From positions 161,770,118 through 161,834,117 of the forward strand of contig OZ023265.1 of assembly GCA_964006375.1 (NCBI GenBank): DNA of 64,000 bases. The letters run 5' to 3'. Each line of letters opens with the position of its first letter. The stretch's first letter is position 1. Source of the DNA: Tillus elongatus (Eukaryota; Arthropoda; Insecta; Coleoptera; Cleridae). The translations under genes were made by a program, and so were the position numbers. Positions 55,601-64,000 of this stretch are shown here, piece by piece. The notes beneath the pieces are model-generated. The model searched no databases and was not told the DNA's origin. It saw only the letters and a list, made by a program, of their open reading frames with translations.

Positions 55601-58600
55601 CCGTCCCCAACAAAGGATCCAAAGCGCTTCCTAGCAACTACAGGCCTATTTCTCTCCTTTCAGTCGTCTCTAAAGTGATCGAAAAGTATATAAACACCGA
55701 ATTACTAAAATTTCTTGAAAAACACAGTCTAATCCACGACAGGCAGTATGGATTCCGTCAGTGCAGATCAACTGCCGACCTCCTTCCTTTGTCACCCATT
55801 CTTAGAACAAGTCTATGGAACTACATGGTGAATCCCAGGTTGTCACTCTAGACATATCCAAAGCATTCGACCAGGTCTGGCACGCGGCGCTGCTTAATAA
55901 ACTTCCGGCCTATGGCCTATCACCAAAACTCTGTACCTGGACAGCAAATTTCCTCTCCTAACGGAGCATTTCTGTTGTCGTGGATGGTCATTCCTCTAAA
56001 GTGTATCCAATTAATGCAGGAGTCCCTCAAGGTTCAGCTTTAGCCTCTACTCTGTTTCTTCTCCACATCAATGACCTCCTCTCTAGCACATCCAACCTAG
56101 TTCACAGTTACGCAGACGACAGCACCCTCCACTCAAATATACAATATTCTAAGCCTGTCTCTTTAGCCCAATTAGATGAGGATCGCAAACTCATGGAGGG
56201 TTCTGTCTCTGTGGATCTCCAAAAAATATTAGACTGGGGAAGTAGAAATCTTGTAGAATTCAACTCCACCAAATCTCAGTCTTGTTTTCTATCTAATTAG
56301 ACATACACCAGCCCTAGACCCATCACAATTAACAACCAAGTTATTCAAAGTAACGAGTCCTTTTCACTTGTTGGCATTTCTGTGGATCGAAATCTCAATT
56401 GGCACCAACATGTCACATCAATTGCAGAAGCGGCTGCAAAGAAATTAGGTTTCCTCTTCCGGGCTCGCAAATACTTTTCACCAGCTAATCTCTATACCTT
56501 ATACACTTTACAAATAAGGCCAAACCTCGAATACTGCTCCCACATCTGAGGTACCGCTGCCACTTCTACACTCGTTATGCTGGACTCCATTCAGAAGAGA
56601 GCTATACGTCTCATCGGTAACCCTACCCTTACCCAAAGACTGCCATCCCTTGCCCACCGACGTGCTGTTGGTGACATCTCTCTCTCTTTTATAGATATCT
56701 GCACGGGCACTGCTCAGAGGAGCTTTCTTCCATAGTTCCTCCACCTGCTGTCCCCAACAGATCTACCAGGGGAAGAGATATTGCACCCTTTTACTGTCCA
56801 GCTCACCAGACATGGAACATCTTGTTATGCCCGCTCTTTTTGTCCCGAGGACTTCCAAGTTGTGGAATTCCTTGCCAGCACATGTTTTTCCTTCTCCACT
56901 GAAACTCCAAACCTTCAAGTCCAGAATTAACAAGTTGCCTCTTTCCTCCTTGTCGACACCCACGGTACGATAGTATTTAGGCTGTGAGCCCTCGTGGTGT
57001 GTTGTTGAAATATAAAAAATAATTCAGTTTTATGTAGTCCTTTGTTCAAACTGTTATCTTAATAACCAGCGTATCCTTCTTAGAGGGAATATTTGATAAT
57101 GATGCTGAGTATTACAAAGGCAGGTATGCAGTTTTAATTATAGGAATTTAAGACTGAACAGTGGGGGTCTGTCTGTATACCTTCCTAGAGGACGCTGTTC
57201 GCAACTGCTTGGCAACTAACATAAATTGTTGGTCTAGTTTTTATTCACTCAGTTTATTCGTCAGGTCTAAAAACTGTATTGTGATGAATTGAGTTCTCCA
57301 AATTGTACTTAGAACATACCTTTCTTATAAAAATAGTTGGCAATTCCGTTAGCCATTAACTGGAAGTTTTCTGTCTCCAATGTATTATCTAACTTGACTT
57401 TTCCATATAAAACATCGACATCGCTTGGATCATCATTCATTATTTCTACACCTTTCATTGTGACTCTGAACATTCTGCCTCTTGGAAACAGTGGCCTGGA
57501 AATACAACAAAAAAATTAACTAAACATAAAAAACAAATAAGTACACATTTTTAAAGACCTGATGATCATTTCACTAACAATATTAGCATCATCAGATGTA
57601 TAGTCTAAATGCTAAACGACTAAAATTATATTGAAGGAGGATCCCCAATGAACTTTCTTCGCTTGTGTTTAATGGAAGCAGTTAAGCAGTTTACTCATCC
57701 CCTTGATGACGCTAACTTTGTTAGCGAAACGATCGTCGTGTCAGAAAAGTGTATTGTGATGAATTAGGTTCTCCAAATTGTGCTTATGGAAGATTCTCTT
57801 AAAATTCCTTTATCTCTATTCACACACATATAATAAAGATAATGTTAAGCCTTATACATCCTCTGATGATGCTAACCTTGTTAATGAAACGATCGTTAGG
57901 TCTTTAAAAATGTGTTGTGGTTAATTGGGTTCTCCAAAAGTGTACATCAACGCTCATCACAGGATCCAATCTTCGCTTAGCGTACAGAACAAAGCGATTT
58001 TAGAGAGAAATTGGGCCTTGACGTTGTGAAAAATGTATATGTATTTCTCTTAAATCAAAAGCTGATATGACCTGACGATCGTTTCACTAACAAAGTTAGC
58101 GTCATCAGAGGATGAAAATTTCTTACTTCTTTCTTCTTAGAATTTTTCACTAATTTTAAAAAGATGTGTTTTGGTGATTTGGGTTCACCAAGTGCTCATC
58201 ACACATTCCAATCTTCACTTAGTCAAAAGCTGATATAAAAAATTAGTTGATGCACTTGCAGGTTATTTTCAGAGTGTGTACCTTCTACCTTCTAATAGTG
58301 CTTGCGAATCCGGCAAAAATAGTTTTTTTGCCTGATTTCTCTGCTGATAAAGTCGAGAAGTCATGCATCAACTTAAAAAACAAACTTACCACTGGCCCTG
58401 GCCTAATTCGATCCTTCTTGGTTAGAGATTATGCTAATGTCCTAGCAAGACCTCTAAGTTTCATATTTAACTTAGCTCTCATGACTGAGACCTTTCCCGA
58501 TGTTCGGAAGATAGCGAAGGTTATTCTCACCTTGAAGAATGGCGATAGGTGCTTGATCTCCAACTACAGACCAATTTCTCTTCTATGCAGTTTTGCTAAG

Positions 58601-61600
58601 GTATTTGAAATCGCCATTTATAATCGCATCTACCCATCTGTTAAAAACATCATTTCAACATGGCTTCATGGAAAAGAGGTCTACTGTCTCGAATCTACCT
58701 TGCATCACAGTTTATTGCTAATACTCTTGATAGGCAGGGTGATCAGGTTGACGTTATTTATATGGACTTGGGCAAGGCATTTGATCGCATAGATCCTATG
58801 GTGTTACTTGATAAACTTAAATCTGCGGATATCTCGACCTCTCTGTCTCTTTTTAAAATCAATTTTGAATAGCAGGCTAAATTTTATCTCCTATGGTGGT
58901 TTTGATTCCATTTGTTATTATACAACTTCAGGTGTCCCTCAGGGATCTAACCTCGGGCCTTGACTCTTCTTACTTTTCATCAACGACGTGAATTTCGTTT
59001 TGTGAGCCAATCGCCTTCTCTTTGCTAGCGATCTTAAAATTTATTCTTCTATTAAGTGGAGTTTATGATTGTGTAGAGATTCAATGTGCAATAGATAGAG
59101 TTGGCGAGTGGTGTGCTGATAATAGACTGTACCTGAAGTTGTCAAAGTGTAGGGTGATCTCATATTCGAAGTCTTACACCAAATATTACAATATCGATGC
59201 CTCATTAATCCCTAGATGTAGCAGCACAAAAGATGTAGGAATTACCTTTGACAACAAATTATCTTTCAACTTACATATAGAGGAAGTGATAAGTTCAGCC
59301 TTTTGTATGCTTAGCTTCATAATTAGAAACTGTAGTAAGTTCTGTAATGAAATGGCACATTTTTTTCACTTGTGGAACAGGCTAAAATATGGAGCACTAC
59401 TTTTTTCTCCATAGTATACTTCTAAAAGGTGCTGCCTTGAGTCGGTCCAGAGGATGTTTCTGAAATTATTGAAATTTAAAGTTTTAGGGGAATATCCTCC
59501 TCGTGGATTTGATCATTTGATACTCCTTCAGGTGTGCAGCATTGATAGTCTTCAGTTTTGTAGAAAAGTTGCTTCTATAAGGTTCCTTTATAAGCTTTTA
59601 AATACTTTGCTAGATTGCTCACAACTACTTGGACAGATTAAATTTCTTGTACCTAGAATAATAAAAAATGCTAGAAGCTGTGATACTTTCTACCTTCCAA
59701 CTAGCAGAACAAATCTACTTATGAGATCACCTATTCATCCCAGTGTGAAACATGTTACATGTTGCAACCTTTCCCATACTATAAGGTTCATAAATACATC
59801 TTGCAATATTTATTCAGTCAAGGAATGTTGCCAACATAAGCTGACGTCATAATCATTGACGTGAATTATCAGGATCGTAATCAATGATCACACCGTTTTG
59901 TTAGTCAGTGAGAGTTGCTGCTATGCAACTTGTTCAGATCCCTGCCCATAGAGACACACACATTCTCTGATACCGGTCCTGCTTTCATAGGAATAATTGA
60001 CACTTTGTAGTTTAGATTTAATTTGTCAGATAAGAAAAGCTTTATAAACTCATGCAAAGTCTGGGAACGCTCTCTTCTTAATAAGCTTTTAAATAAACAG
60101 TAACATGTTGATAACATCTAGATAGTCACTAAGAAGGCAGCACGCCGTTATAAGGTAAGATTAAGATGTAACGGTCGCTTGTTTTATAATAATGAATCTG
60201 CCTTTATCGATTGCTTTGTTTTAATATATAATTGCTATATTGTTTTCATGGTGGCTTGTGGAAATGTTCTTGTATGATTCAATATTAACAATCAATTAGT
60301 TTTTTTTTAAATAACATGCAAATAAGTTTTGTATTTAACCTGAACATGCTACAGGCCGCCACATGTGAATGACCAGAAACTCCACAGACACTCATACACC
60401 TCAATTGTTACAGTCATCCCGTTCTTTAGGACCGTTCTTTGGTGCCATTCTTTGGGGCCCTTCTTTGGAGTCATCCTTTAGTGCGTTAGAACGTTAGCTT
60501 AACAGTCATCCTTTACACCATGAAGTAGGCGATCACCATCTGGAAAGCAAAACTTGAAGGCTCCGGAGACACCTCAGGCGAATCCTCAACATCATGCCAA
60601 GCAGGGGTCCCTACAATTTCTACAATGGTCTGGGCAGCCTTGAGCCGTCCCAATAATCTGCTGGGAGTTGTATATGGCCCCGAACAACCCCAGGCCGACT
60701 CCAATCCGGTCAACCGATGGAATTCCACCGACAGAAACAAAGTTAAGTACCTTATTTATCTGTTATCAGTCTTTCAACATATGTAATTTTATTTAAACTA
60801 CTACAATCCATCAAGAAACACAAGTCATTCTGTTTTATTCAATTTTTTCTTTCTAATAAATTCATTTATTCGCATTGTATAAATTTAATACGTCTAGACG
60901 TACAAATAAAAATATTTTAAAAAAACGGTTCAACTTGGCTTATTACAAAATGTTGAATTTTATACAATGCGAATAAATGAATTTATTAGAAAGAAAAAAT
61001 TGAAGTTATATAAAACACAATGACTATGTGTTTATTGATGGATTGTAGCAGTTTAAATGAAATTACATATGTTTAAAGACTGATAACAGATAAATAAGGT
61101 ACTCAACTTTGTTTCTGTTGGTGGAATTCCATCGGTTGACCGGATTGGAGAGGGCCTGGGGTTGTTCAGGGCCATATAAAAACTACCAACCAATTGTGAG
61201 TGCAAAAGCCCATACCCTTTATTTAATTTACATTAAAGCTCATACCTTCGACTGAGCAGCCAAATTAAATTTTTGTAATCTTTTATATAAATTTTATTTA
61301 TGCATCAGATTAATATAAATCAATAAGTTTCAACACCGGCCTGTTCTCTGTGTAGAATAGTGAACGTACGGGTGTTCAGGCCATCAGGCCATTTTCTGAG
61401 TCTAGTGAGTACGTGCTGGGATGTAAGTTGTTACCAACATCGTCCAAGAGTTACGCCAAACAGACTGGCTGGTGTTGTCATTACATTAACTTTAACTTGT
61501 GTGATAAATTAATCTAAAAACTTACTCAATAACTTCCTGATAACAGTTTTTTAGGGCAGTTTTAGCATCATTGATTTCAATCTCATCTAACAGGGTAAGA

Positions 61601-61686
61601 GTGGCTATTGTGAGGTGGAATTTTTCTGGCTTTTGAAATACTGATTCATCAATACCTCTAGTAGGTGGACCAGACAATATTTGTTT
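49400..61686 (-). CDS. Second ASCC1-like gene, last three exons
   Basis: Exons 61686-61526 (161 nt), 57495-57320 (176 nt), 49662-49400 (263 nt). Junction phases are identical to ASCC1 exons 4-6 and the first two lengths are equal. The joined frame encodes about 200 residues with both 2H motifs, KFHLTIATL and KLHVTLMN. The KH and N-terminal exons must lie right of 61686, possibly beyond the window. It is tail-to-tail with ASCC1. By eye the two proteins share well under half of their residues, so the duplication is old. Shared introns argue for DNA-level duplication, not retroposition. Confidence 0.88.
49663..50283. other. Intron of the paralogue, no recognised feature
   Basis: GT- and G-rich simple sequence at 49820-49860; otherwise AT-rich and unassigned. 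Confidence 0.5.
50284..53035 (-). mobile_element. CR1/Jockey-like LINE, interrupted by an R1-like insertion
   Basis: 53035-52907 and 51523-50284 are one element. RT frame: SQQSAFKHDHSPSTVLLFVV and, across the insertion, YVTALVMLDMTKAVDSVDHS, VGVPQGSILGPILFSLFTAD, HRFADDMQLYIPLS, SFNPEKCNFLILG. A frameshift near 50820 leads to QNWCVRFVLHVPCFAHVTPY and a C-terminus ending near 50370. The 3' end has ATTATTATTATTATG at about 50298-50284, a microsatellite tail. RT motif A reads DMTKAVDSVDH. The frame is open over about 200 codons, so the copy is fairly young. Confidence 0.87.
51524..52894 (+). mobile_element. R1-like LINE, 5'-truncated, nested, with target duplications
   Basis: Open frame from the truncation point to 52796 (about 420 codons). 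It encodes RVVRPSLTYAALVWW, RNase H with all four acidic motifs (WFTDGS, FQAEMYAIL, ATDSQAAL, GNEEADSL), a linker, and the finger CRLCGEGEESAQHILCECIA. Poly(A) at 52874-52894. The 12-bp duplication AACATAGCCCTG flanks it at 51512-51523 and 52895-52906. The RT is lost by truncation, so it cannot move by itself. Confidence 0.93.
53036..53278. other. Unassigned intron sequence
   Basis: No coding frame or repeat recognised. Confidence 0.4.
53279..54030 (+). mobile_element. R1-like LINE copy with RNase H deleted
   Basis: Frames: KLTWNGHIEKILRKAV, GLRPSMAHWLYTRVVR, MACLGITGPMTSTP-like sequence, a (CA)n expansion at 53567-53588, then the linker. Near 53832 the sequence jumps from the RNase H start to the C-terminal LIYGQPRPETEQ, a ~750-bp deletion. 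Ends in a short A run at 54023-54029. Confidence 0.82.
54040..54155 (-). pseudogene. Short R1-like LINE fragment
   Basis: Minus-strand frame: QMICLGITGAMTSCPTAAM, LNLTSLHICVESEAALY. Matches the pre-RNase H block of the R1-like family, but with another 3' half. It is cut off by LINE-A copy G. Confidence 0.6.
54156..57018 (+). mobile_element. LINE-A copy G, long copy
   Basis: Endonuclease: HGGVCAYVLSNLPCTRLPNL, KVTILGDFTVHNKEWLGSS (Asn of the GDFN motif changed to Thr), YFPRIPKHS. Pre-RT: KPWFSKSCEKARIEKIKAHK. RT: FLSFQSSLK region, QGSALASTLFLLHINDLLSS, HSYADDSTLHSN. C-terminal part and 3' end 'tgtgttgttgaaatataaaa'. Several frameshifts and stops. It lies in an intron of the ASCC1-like paralogue, antisense to it. 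Confidence 0.87.
57045..57305 (+). mobile_element. PLE 3' UTR fragment
   Basis: 'aacagtgggggtctgtctgt' and 'gaggacgctgttcgcaactg' match the reverse complement of 17400-17470 in the second PLE relic. Ends 'tctccaaattgtacttag', PLE-end-like, 15 bp from the donor of the paralogue exon at 57320. Confidence 0.65.
57320..57495 (-). CDS. ASCC1-like paralogue, middle exon
   Basis: 176 nt; acceptor 'atttccag', donor 'gtatgt'. Encodes PLFPRGRMFRVTMKGVEIMN, DDPSDVDVLYGKVKLDNTLE and MANGIANYFYKK(G). Same length and phase as ASCC1 exon 5, with the shared core GxEIMNxxPxxVDVLYxKVKL. Confidence 0.92.
57556..57599 (-). ncRNA. Hammerhead ribozyme-like motif
   Basis: CTGATGA, stem GCTAAT/GTTAGT, GAAA, TGATCA, then ATC. 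Core intact; stem I (ACAT/AGGT) poor. Confidence 0.5.
57698..57742 (+). ncRNA. Hammerhead ribozyme-like motif, core altered
   Basis: Core reads CTTGATGA; stem GCTAAC/GTTAGC, GAAA, CGATCG and GTC kept. Probably inactive. Confidence 0.4.
57859..57902 (+). ncRNA. Hammerhead ribozyme-like motif
   Basis: TCCT, CTGATGA, stem TGCTAAC/GTTAAT, GAAA, CGATCG, cleavage triplet GTT, AGG. Core intact with stem I CCT/AGG. Confidence 0.58.
58069..58113 (-). ncRNA. Hammerhead ribozyme, best match in the window
   Basis: Minus strand: TCCT, CTGATGA, stem GCTAAC/GTTAGT with loop TTT, GAAA, CGATCG, GTC, AGG. Every conserved box is present, stem I pairs (CCT/AGG), and stem III is the tiny self-complementary type known from Penelope-like elements. 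Confidence 0.68.
58235..59855 (+). mobile_element. Jockey-like LINE fragment with RT, decayed
   Basis: Frames: pre-RT and fingers LTTGPGLIRSFLVRDYANVL, SNYRPISLLCSFAKVFEIAI, palm DVIYMDLGKAFDRIDPMVLL, then WCADNRLYLKLSKCRVISYS, KDVGITFDNKLSFNLHIEEV, and a C-terminus to TS at 59852. The YADD region is scrambled near 58990-59030 and frameshifts are frequent. Confidence 0.82.
59856..60667. other. Unassigned; possible LINE 3' UTR, then unique left flank of a palindrome
   Basis: 59856-60330 is AT-rich and may be the 3' UTR of the preceding LINE. 60340-60667 is less AT-rich and has a minus-strand frame of 75 codons (60740-60513, starts MFLSVEFHRLTGLESAWG) that resembles nothing recognised and enters the palindrome arm. 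Confidence 0.3.
60668..61183. repeat. ~515-bp palindrome (arms ~215 bp)
   Basis: 60668-60885 and about 60955-61183 are inverted copies, e.g. 'gaataaatgaatttattaga' at 60970 against 'tctaataaattcatttattc' at 60853, and 'ggttgaccggattgga' at 61135 against 'tccaatccggtcaacc' at 60701. A ~70-bp loop lies between. Near identity suggests recent origin. No terminal motif or transposase recognised. Confidence 0.85.
61184..61525. other. Intron of the paralogue, nothing recognised
   Basis: No coding frame or repeat partner was found up to the exon at 61526. Confidence 0.5.
61526..61686 (-). CDS. ASCC1-like paralogue, exon with first 2H motif
   Basis: 161 nt; acceptor 'attcttgcag', donor 'gtaagt'. Encodes GIDESVFQKPEKFHLTIATL, TLLDEIEINDAKTALKNCYQ, EVIE. 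Same length and phase as ASCC1 exon 4. Confidence 0.93.
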
Positions 61687-62409
61687 CTGCAAGAATAAAA
61701 GACGTTATTAATAAAAAAAATTCTGGACACAGCAAGTGCGTTATAGTAGTGAATTTTCATAAGAATTGTATACTGTTAGTATACGCCATATTAAAAAATA
61801 AATACTTTAAACTTACACAGACCTTGAAGATCGATTTTAGAGGTTTTAGTACGCGCACATTTAAAAAATTATTTCGAAAGTGTTACCATACTATTATGAA
61901 AAAAATCTTGTGCTTCTTTTGAGAAAAATGCCCAAAAATCAATGTTCTACATAGCTAGAAAATTAAAATTTGCTATATCTATATAGATATAGTGTAAGTC
62001 TCTTTAAGAGAAACTTGTATTACAAATTTCATTAAAGTTACAAAAGCTTTATAGAAGGAAACTTAATTCATATTTAGAAAAGTAAAGTATCTGCCAAATT
62101 ATAAACGTAGCAGTTATTTTTCCTTATTAATCACCTGAATCATTTTGTTTTAGTCAACCCGGTTTTACCAACAGCTAAAAAAAATTTTTAAAACAAATTC
62201 TCTGTTAGTGAATTTTCTGAATAAAAATTCAATATCAACAATAACAAAATGTCTGCTGAAAATTATAATTTCAGACTCAAAGATGACAAACTTATTTAGG
62301 CGTTAAACAAAAATGAGATGTTCACAACGTATGAAATATGTGCACTATTGTTTCTCCAACTGTCAAAGTGAAACAAAAAAAAGAGATACATTCATCGATC
62401 GATATTTAT
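61687..62409. other. Intron or upstream region with MITE-like ends
   Basis: 'ggacacagcaagtgcgttat' at 61722 followed by 'agtgaattttcataag' matches the end of the nested MITE at 20250. 'gttagtgaattttctg' at 62206 may be its far side. The plus-strand frame 61665-61922 is not credible. No upstream exon of the paralogue was recognised. Confidence 0.4.
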
Positions 62410-62760
62410 TGAATGTCTCTACATGATTCATCAGATTTCATGCCATACATTATTCTCAAAGTTCTTTTTTGGATGCGAAATATTATCTCTACATCAGAGC
62501 TACTTCCCCAAAAGTTAATTCCAAAACTTAATCTAGATGGAAAATTTGAGAAATATACCGTTCGTAAAGTATATGTGTTTACGTATCTACTAACTATTAT
62601 TATACTATAACAGACAAGAGTTATACCATTACATAAATTATTTATGTGATTTTTTCAACTCAAAGTGTCATCCATATGAAGACCCAAAAATTTGGTGCTT
62701 AGAGCTAGGGTATGTACATCAGTGCCTAAGCAGAGACTTGAAGGAGTTTCAAATGTACTG
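62410..62760 (-). pseudogene. Jockey/CR1-like LINE RT C-terminal relic
   Basis: Minus strand: LALSTKFLGLHMDDTLS, one stop (where Trp is usual), KNHINNLCNGITLVCYSI, LSFGINFWGSSSDVEIIFRI, QKRTLRIMYGMKSDESCRDI. This is the thumb region of a common insect LINE RT. No other part of the element is present. Confidence 0.75.
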
Positions 62761-62762
62761 GC

Positions 62763-62883
62763 CCTAGCATGTTTTTCCTTCTCCTCCGAACCTTCAAGTC
62801 CAGAATTAACAAGTTGCCTCTTTCCTCCTTGTCGACACCCACGGTACGATAGTATTTAGGCTGTAAGCCCTCGTGGTGTGTTG

Positions 62884-62886
<3 letters not shown>
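62763..62886 (+). mobile_element. LINE-A copy H, 3' tail only
   Basis: Last ~120 bp of LINE-A, with C-terminal coding end and 'gccctcgtggtgtgttgtt', running directly into (TA)n. Confidence 0.88.

Positions 62887-62970
<84 letters not shown>
62887..62970. repeat. (TA)n tract
   Basis: About 42 TA units between a LINE-A 3' end and a mariner-type terminal repeat. Confidence 0.97.
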
Positions 62971-62972
<2 letters not shown>

Positions 62973-64000
62973 GGTCGCTGATAAGTCTGGAAACGGTCGA
63001 TTATCCGGGAAAATATACAAGGTGTCGAAAAAAGTTTTATACAAAAGTTTTTGGGTTCTTCAATCTCTACTAGGCGGTGATAATTTTATTTATACAGGGT
63101 TGGTCATACAGGCGTGGCACACCAATATTAATTTTTTTTTAATGGAACACCCTATATATTATTCGATATTTCAATCCTTCTCTTAATTTTGAGCAACATT
63201 TATGAGAAGCATAATGTACCTAAACTCAATCGTTTCCGGGTAAAAAAATAAATAAAAATAAACGCTACTGTTTTTAAAATCTATTGGATGAAGAACAAAA
63301 ATAAATGAAAAGTAGAATATCTCTTGAAAACAATCTGTGAGTGTGAAAAGAACCGGTTGCGATGTTTTTAACATTGTTTGGAATCCCAAGATAAGATAAG
63401 ATGCCCATAAGAAACGCAGTATTATTCTTTTGTTTTAAAATGTTTCCAGGACAACGAATGTCAAACATTCATTCAGTGTCAACAGTTTTGAAACATTAGT
63501 AATTTAGTGTCAACAGTTTTTGTGCAAAATGGCAAGTTTAAGTGAAACCGAACGTATCGAAATTTTAATGATGATAGGGTACGGTGATAGAACACGAAGT
63601 TTTGCTCAAGTGGTGATTATGTTCAATGAGTTGCATCCTGAGCGGGAATCGATCTCCAAATCCACAGTTTCGAAAACTTTGCATCGTTTTCACGAAACTG
63701 GCGGTATCAAGGATAAACCTAAAACTGGAAGGCCAGTAACCGTTACAAATGAAGAAAATTATTTGAATGTAATATTGGATGTGGTGGAAAATCCGAAAAC
63801 TTCGGCACAGCAATTGGCTTTAAATCACAATATGAGTCGATATTCAATTCAAAAGATTACGAAGCGGGAAAAGTTCCGTCCATATAAAATTCATTTATTG
63901 CAAGAACTGAGTGAAGACGATTTTGATCGCAGAATCGAGTTCTGTGAACTTATTATGGAGAAGTTACGCCAAAATTTTAACTTTGCCAACCACATTTTGT
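62971..64000 (+). mobile_element. Mariner-type transposon, 5' part (runs off the window)
   Basis: Starts ACAGGGTCGCTGATAAGTCT directly after the TA tract; a CAGGGT start at a TA target is typical of this superfamily. About 560 bp of non-coding sequence precedes the transposase at 63529. Confidence 0.75.
63529..64000 (+). CDS. Mariner-type transposase, N-terminal part, open to window end
   Basis: The start ATG at 63529 opens a frame of 157 codons with no stop. It begins SLSETERIEILMMIGYGD, then NELHPERESISKSTVSKTLH and RFHETGGIKDKPKTGRP, a paired helix-turn-helix DNA-binding region with the GRP linker, followed by HNMSRYSIQKITK and KIHLLQELSEDDFDRRIEFC. The N-terminus resembles the decayed one at 28409 (MIGYGD...FNEKHP). 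The DDE catalytic domain lies beyond the window. Possibly a young or active copy. Confidence 0.85.
   Translation, partial: MASLSETERIEILMMIGYGDRTRSFAQVVIMFNELHPERESISKSTVSKTLHRFHETGGIKDKPKTGRPVTVTNEENYLNVILDVVENPKTSAQQLALNHNMSRYSIQKITKREKFRPYKIHLLQELSEDDFDRRIEFCELIMEKLRQNFNFANHIL

Larger units (their letters stand above)
57540..58230. mobile_element. Cluster of PLE terminal fragments with four hammerhead-type motifs
   Basis: Sequence pieces such as 'attgggttctccaaaagtg' and 'gctcatcacaggatccaatc' (PLE ends as at 13060 and 15090) alternate in orientation. Hammerhead-like motifs lie at 57556-57599 (-), 57698-57742 (+), 57859-57902 (+) and 58069-58113 (-). No RT or GIY-YIG frame remains. Confidence 0.65.

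Noticed and set aside
61665..61922. 85-codon plus-strand frame over the paralogue exon
   Set aside because: It overlaps the acceptor of a supported minus-strand exon and MITE sequence, and resembles nothing.

Overview
This window looks like AT-rich nuclear DNA of an arthropod, most likely an insect (order not determined). The host coding regions are split into exons with GT-AG introns, and the few host exons sit in a sea of non-LTR retrotransposons (LINEs), Penelope-like elements, mariner-type transposons, palindromic elements and long (TA)n tracts. No rRNA gene, intact tRNA gene, CRISPR array or bacterial feature was seen.

Three host genes are supported. (1) An ABCC4/MRP4-like ABC transporter on the minus strand: six exons between 12936 and 1985 cover the first membrane domain, a complete first nucleotide-binding domain, and the start of the second membrane domain. 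The first exon was not found, and the second nucleotide-binding domain must lie left of the window. (2) A complete ASCC1 gene on the plus strand (exons from 29851, 32315 or 34779 to 45567). The spliced product is 412 codons with a KH-like domain and a 2H phosphoesterase domain. Its promoter, first exon and the start of exon 2 are present three times in a 2464-bp head-to-tail triplication. (3) A second ASCC1-like gene on the minus strand, tail to tail with the first. Its last three exons (61686 to 49400) have the same boundaries and phases as ASCC1.

Layout. 1-6050: an inverted pair of repeat arms flanks two ABCC4 exons; one arm is split by an R1-like LINE. 6.3-13 kb: ABCC4 exons, with introns holding LINEs and a BEL/Pao gag relic. 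13-27 kb: no host exon recognised; two Penelope-like relics with GIY-YIG sequence, LINEs, a long palindromic element with a nested MITE, a tRNA-like SINE head, a mariner fragment and TA tracts. 27.1-35.1 kb: a long-TIR mariner-type transposon (D-D spacing of 41) whose right half was amplified together with the ASCC1 5' end. 35-45.6 kb: the rest of ASCC1, with introns carrying hammerhead-type repeats, a mosaic foldback element, LINEs, a MITE and a nested LINE insertion. 46-62 kb: the second ASCC1-like gene, its introns packed with LINEs (one nested with clear target duplications), Penelope-like ends with hammerhead motifs, and a 515-bp palindrome. 62.9-64 kb: the 5' part of a mariner-type element with an open transposase frame running off the window.

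LINE names used below. LINE-A: EN-RT family, eight copies, 3' end GTGTTGTTGAAAT. R1-like: RT plus RNase H plus a CCHC-type finger, five copies plus a divergent relative at 38.5 kb. Jockey/CR1-like: single copies of several RT lineages. Exon calls rest on reading frame, splice-site and phase agreement plus remembered family resemblance; no search was run.
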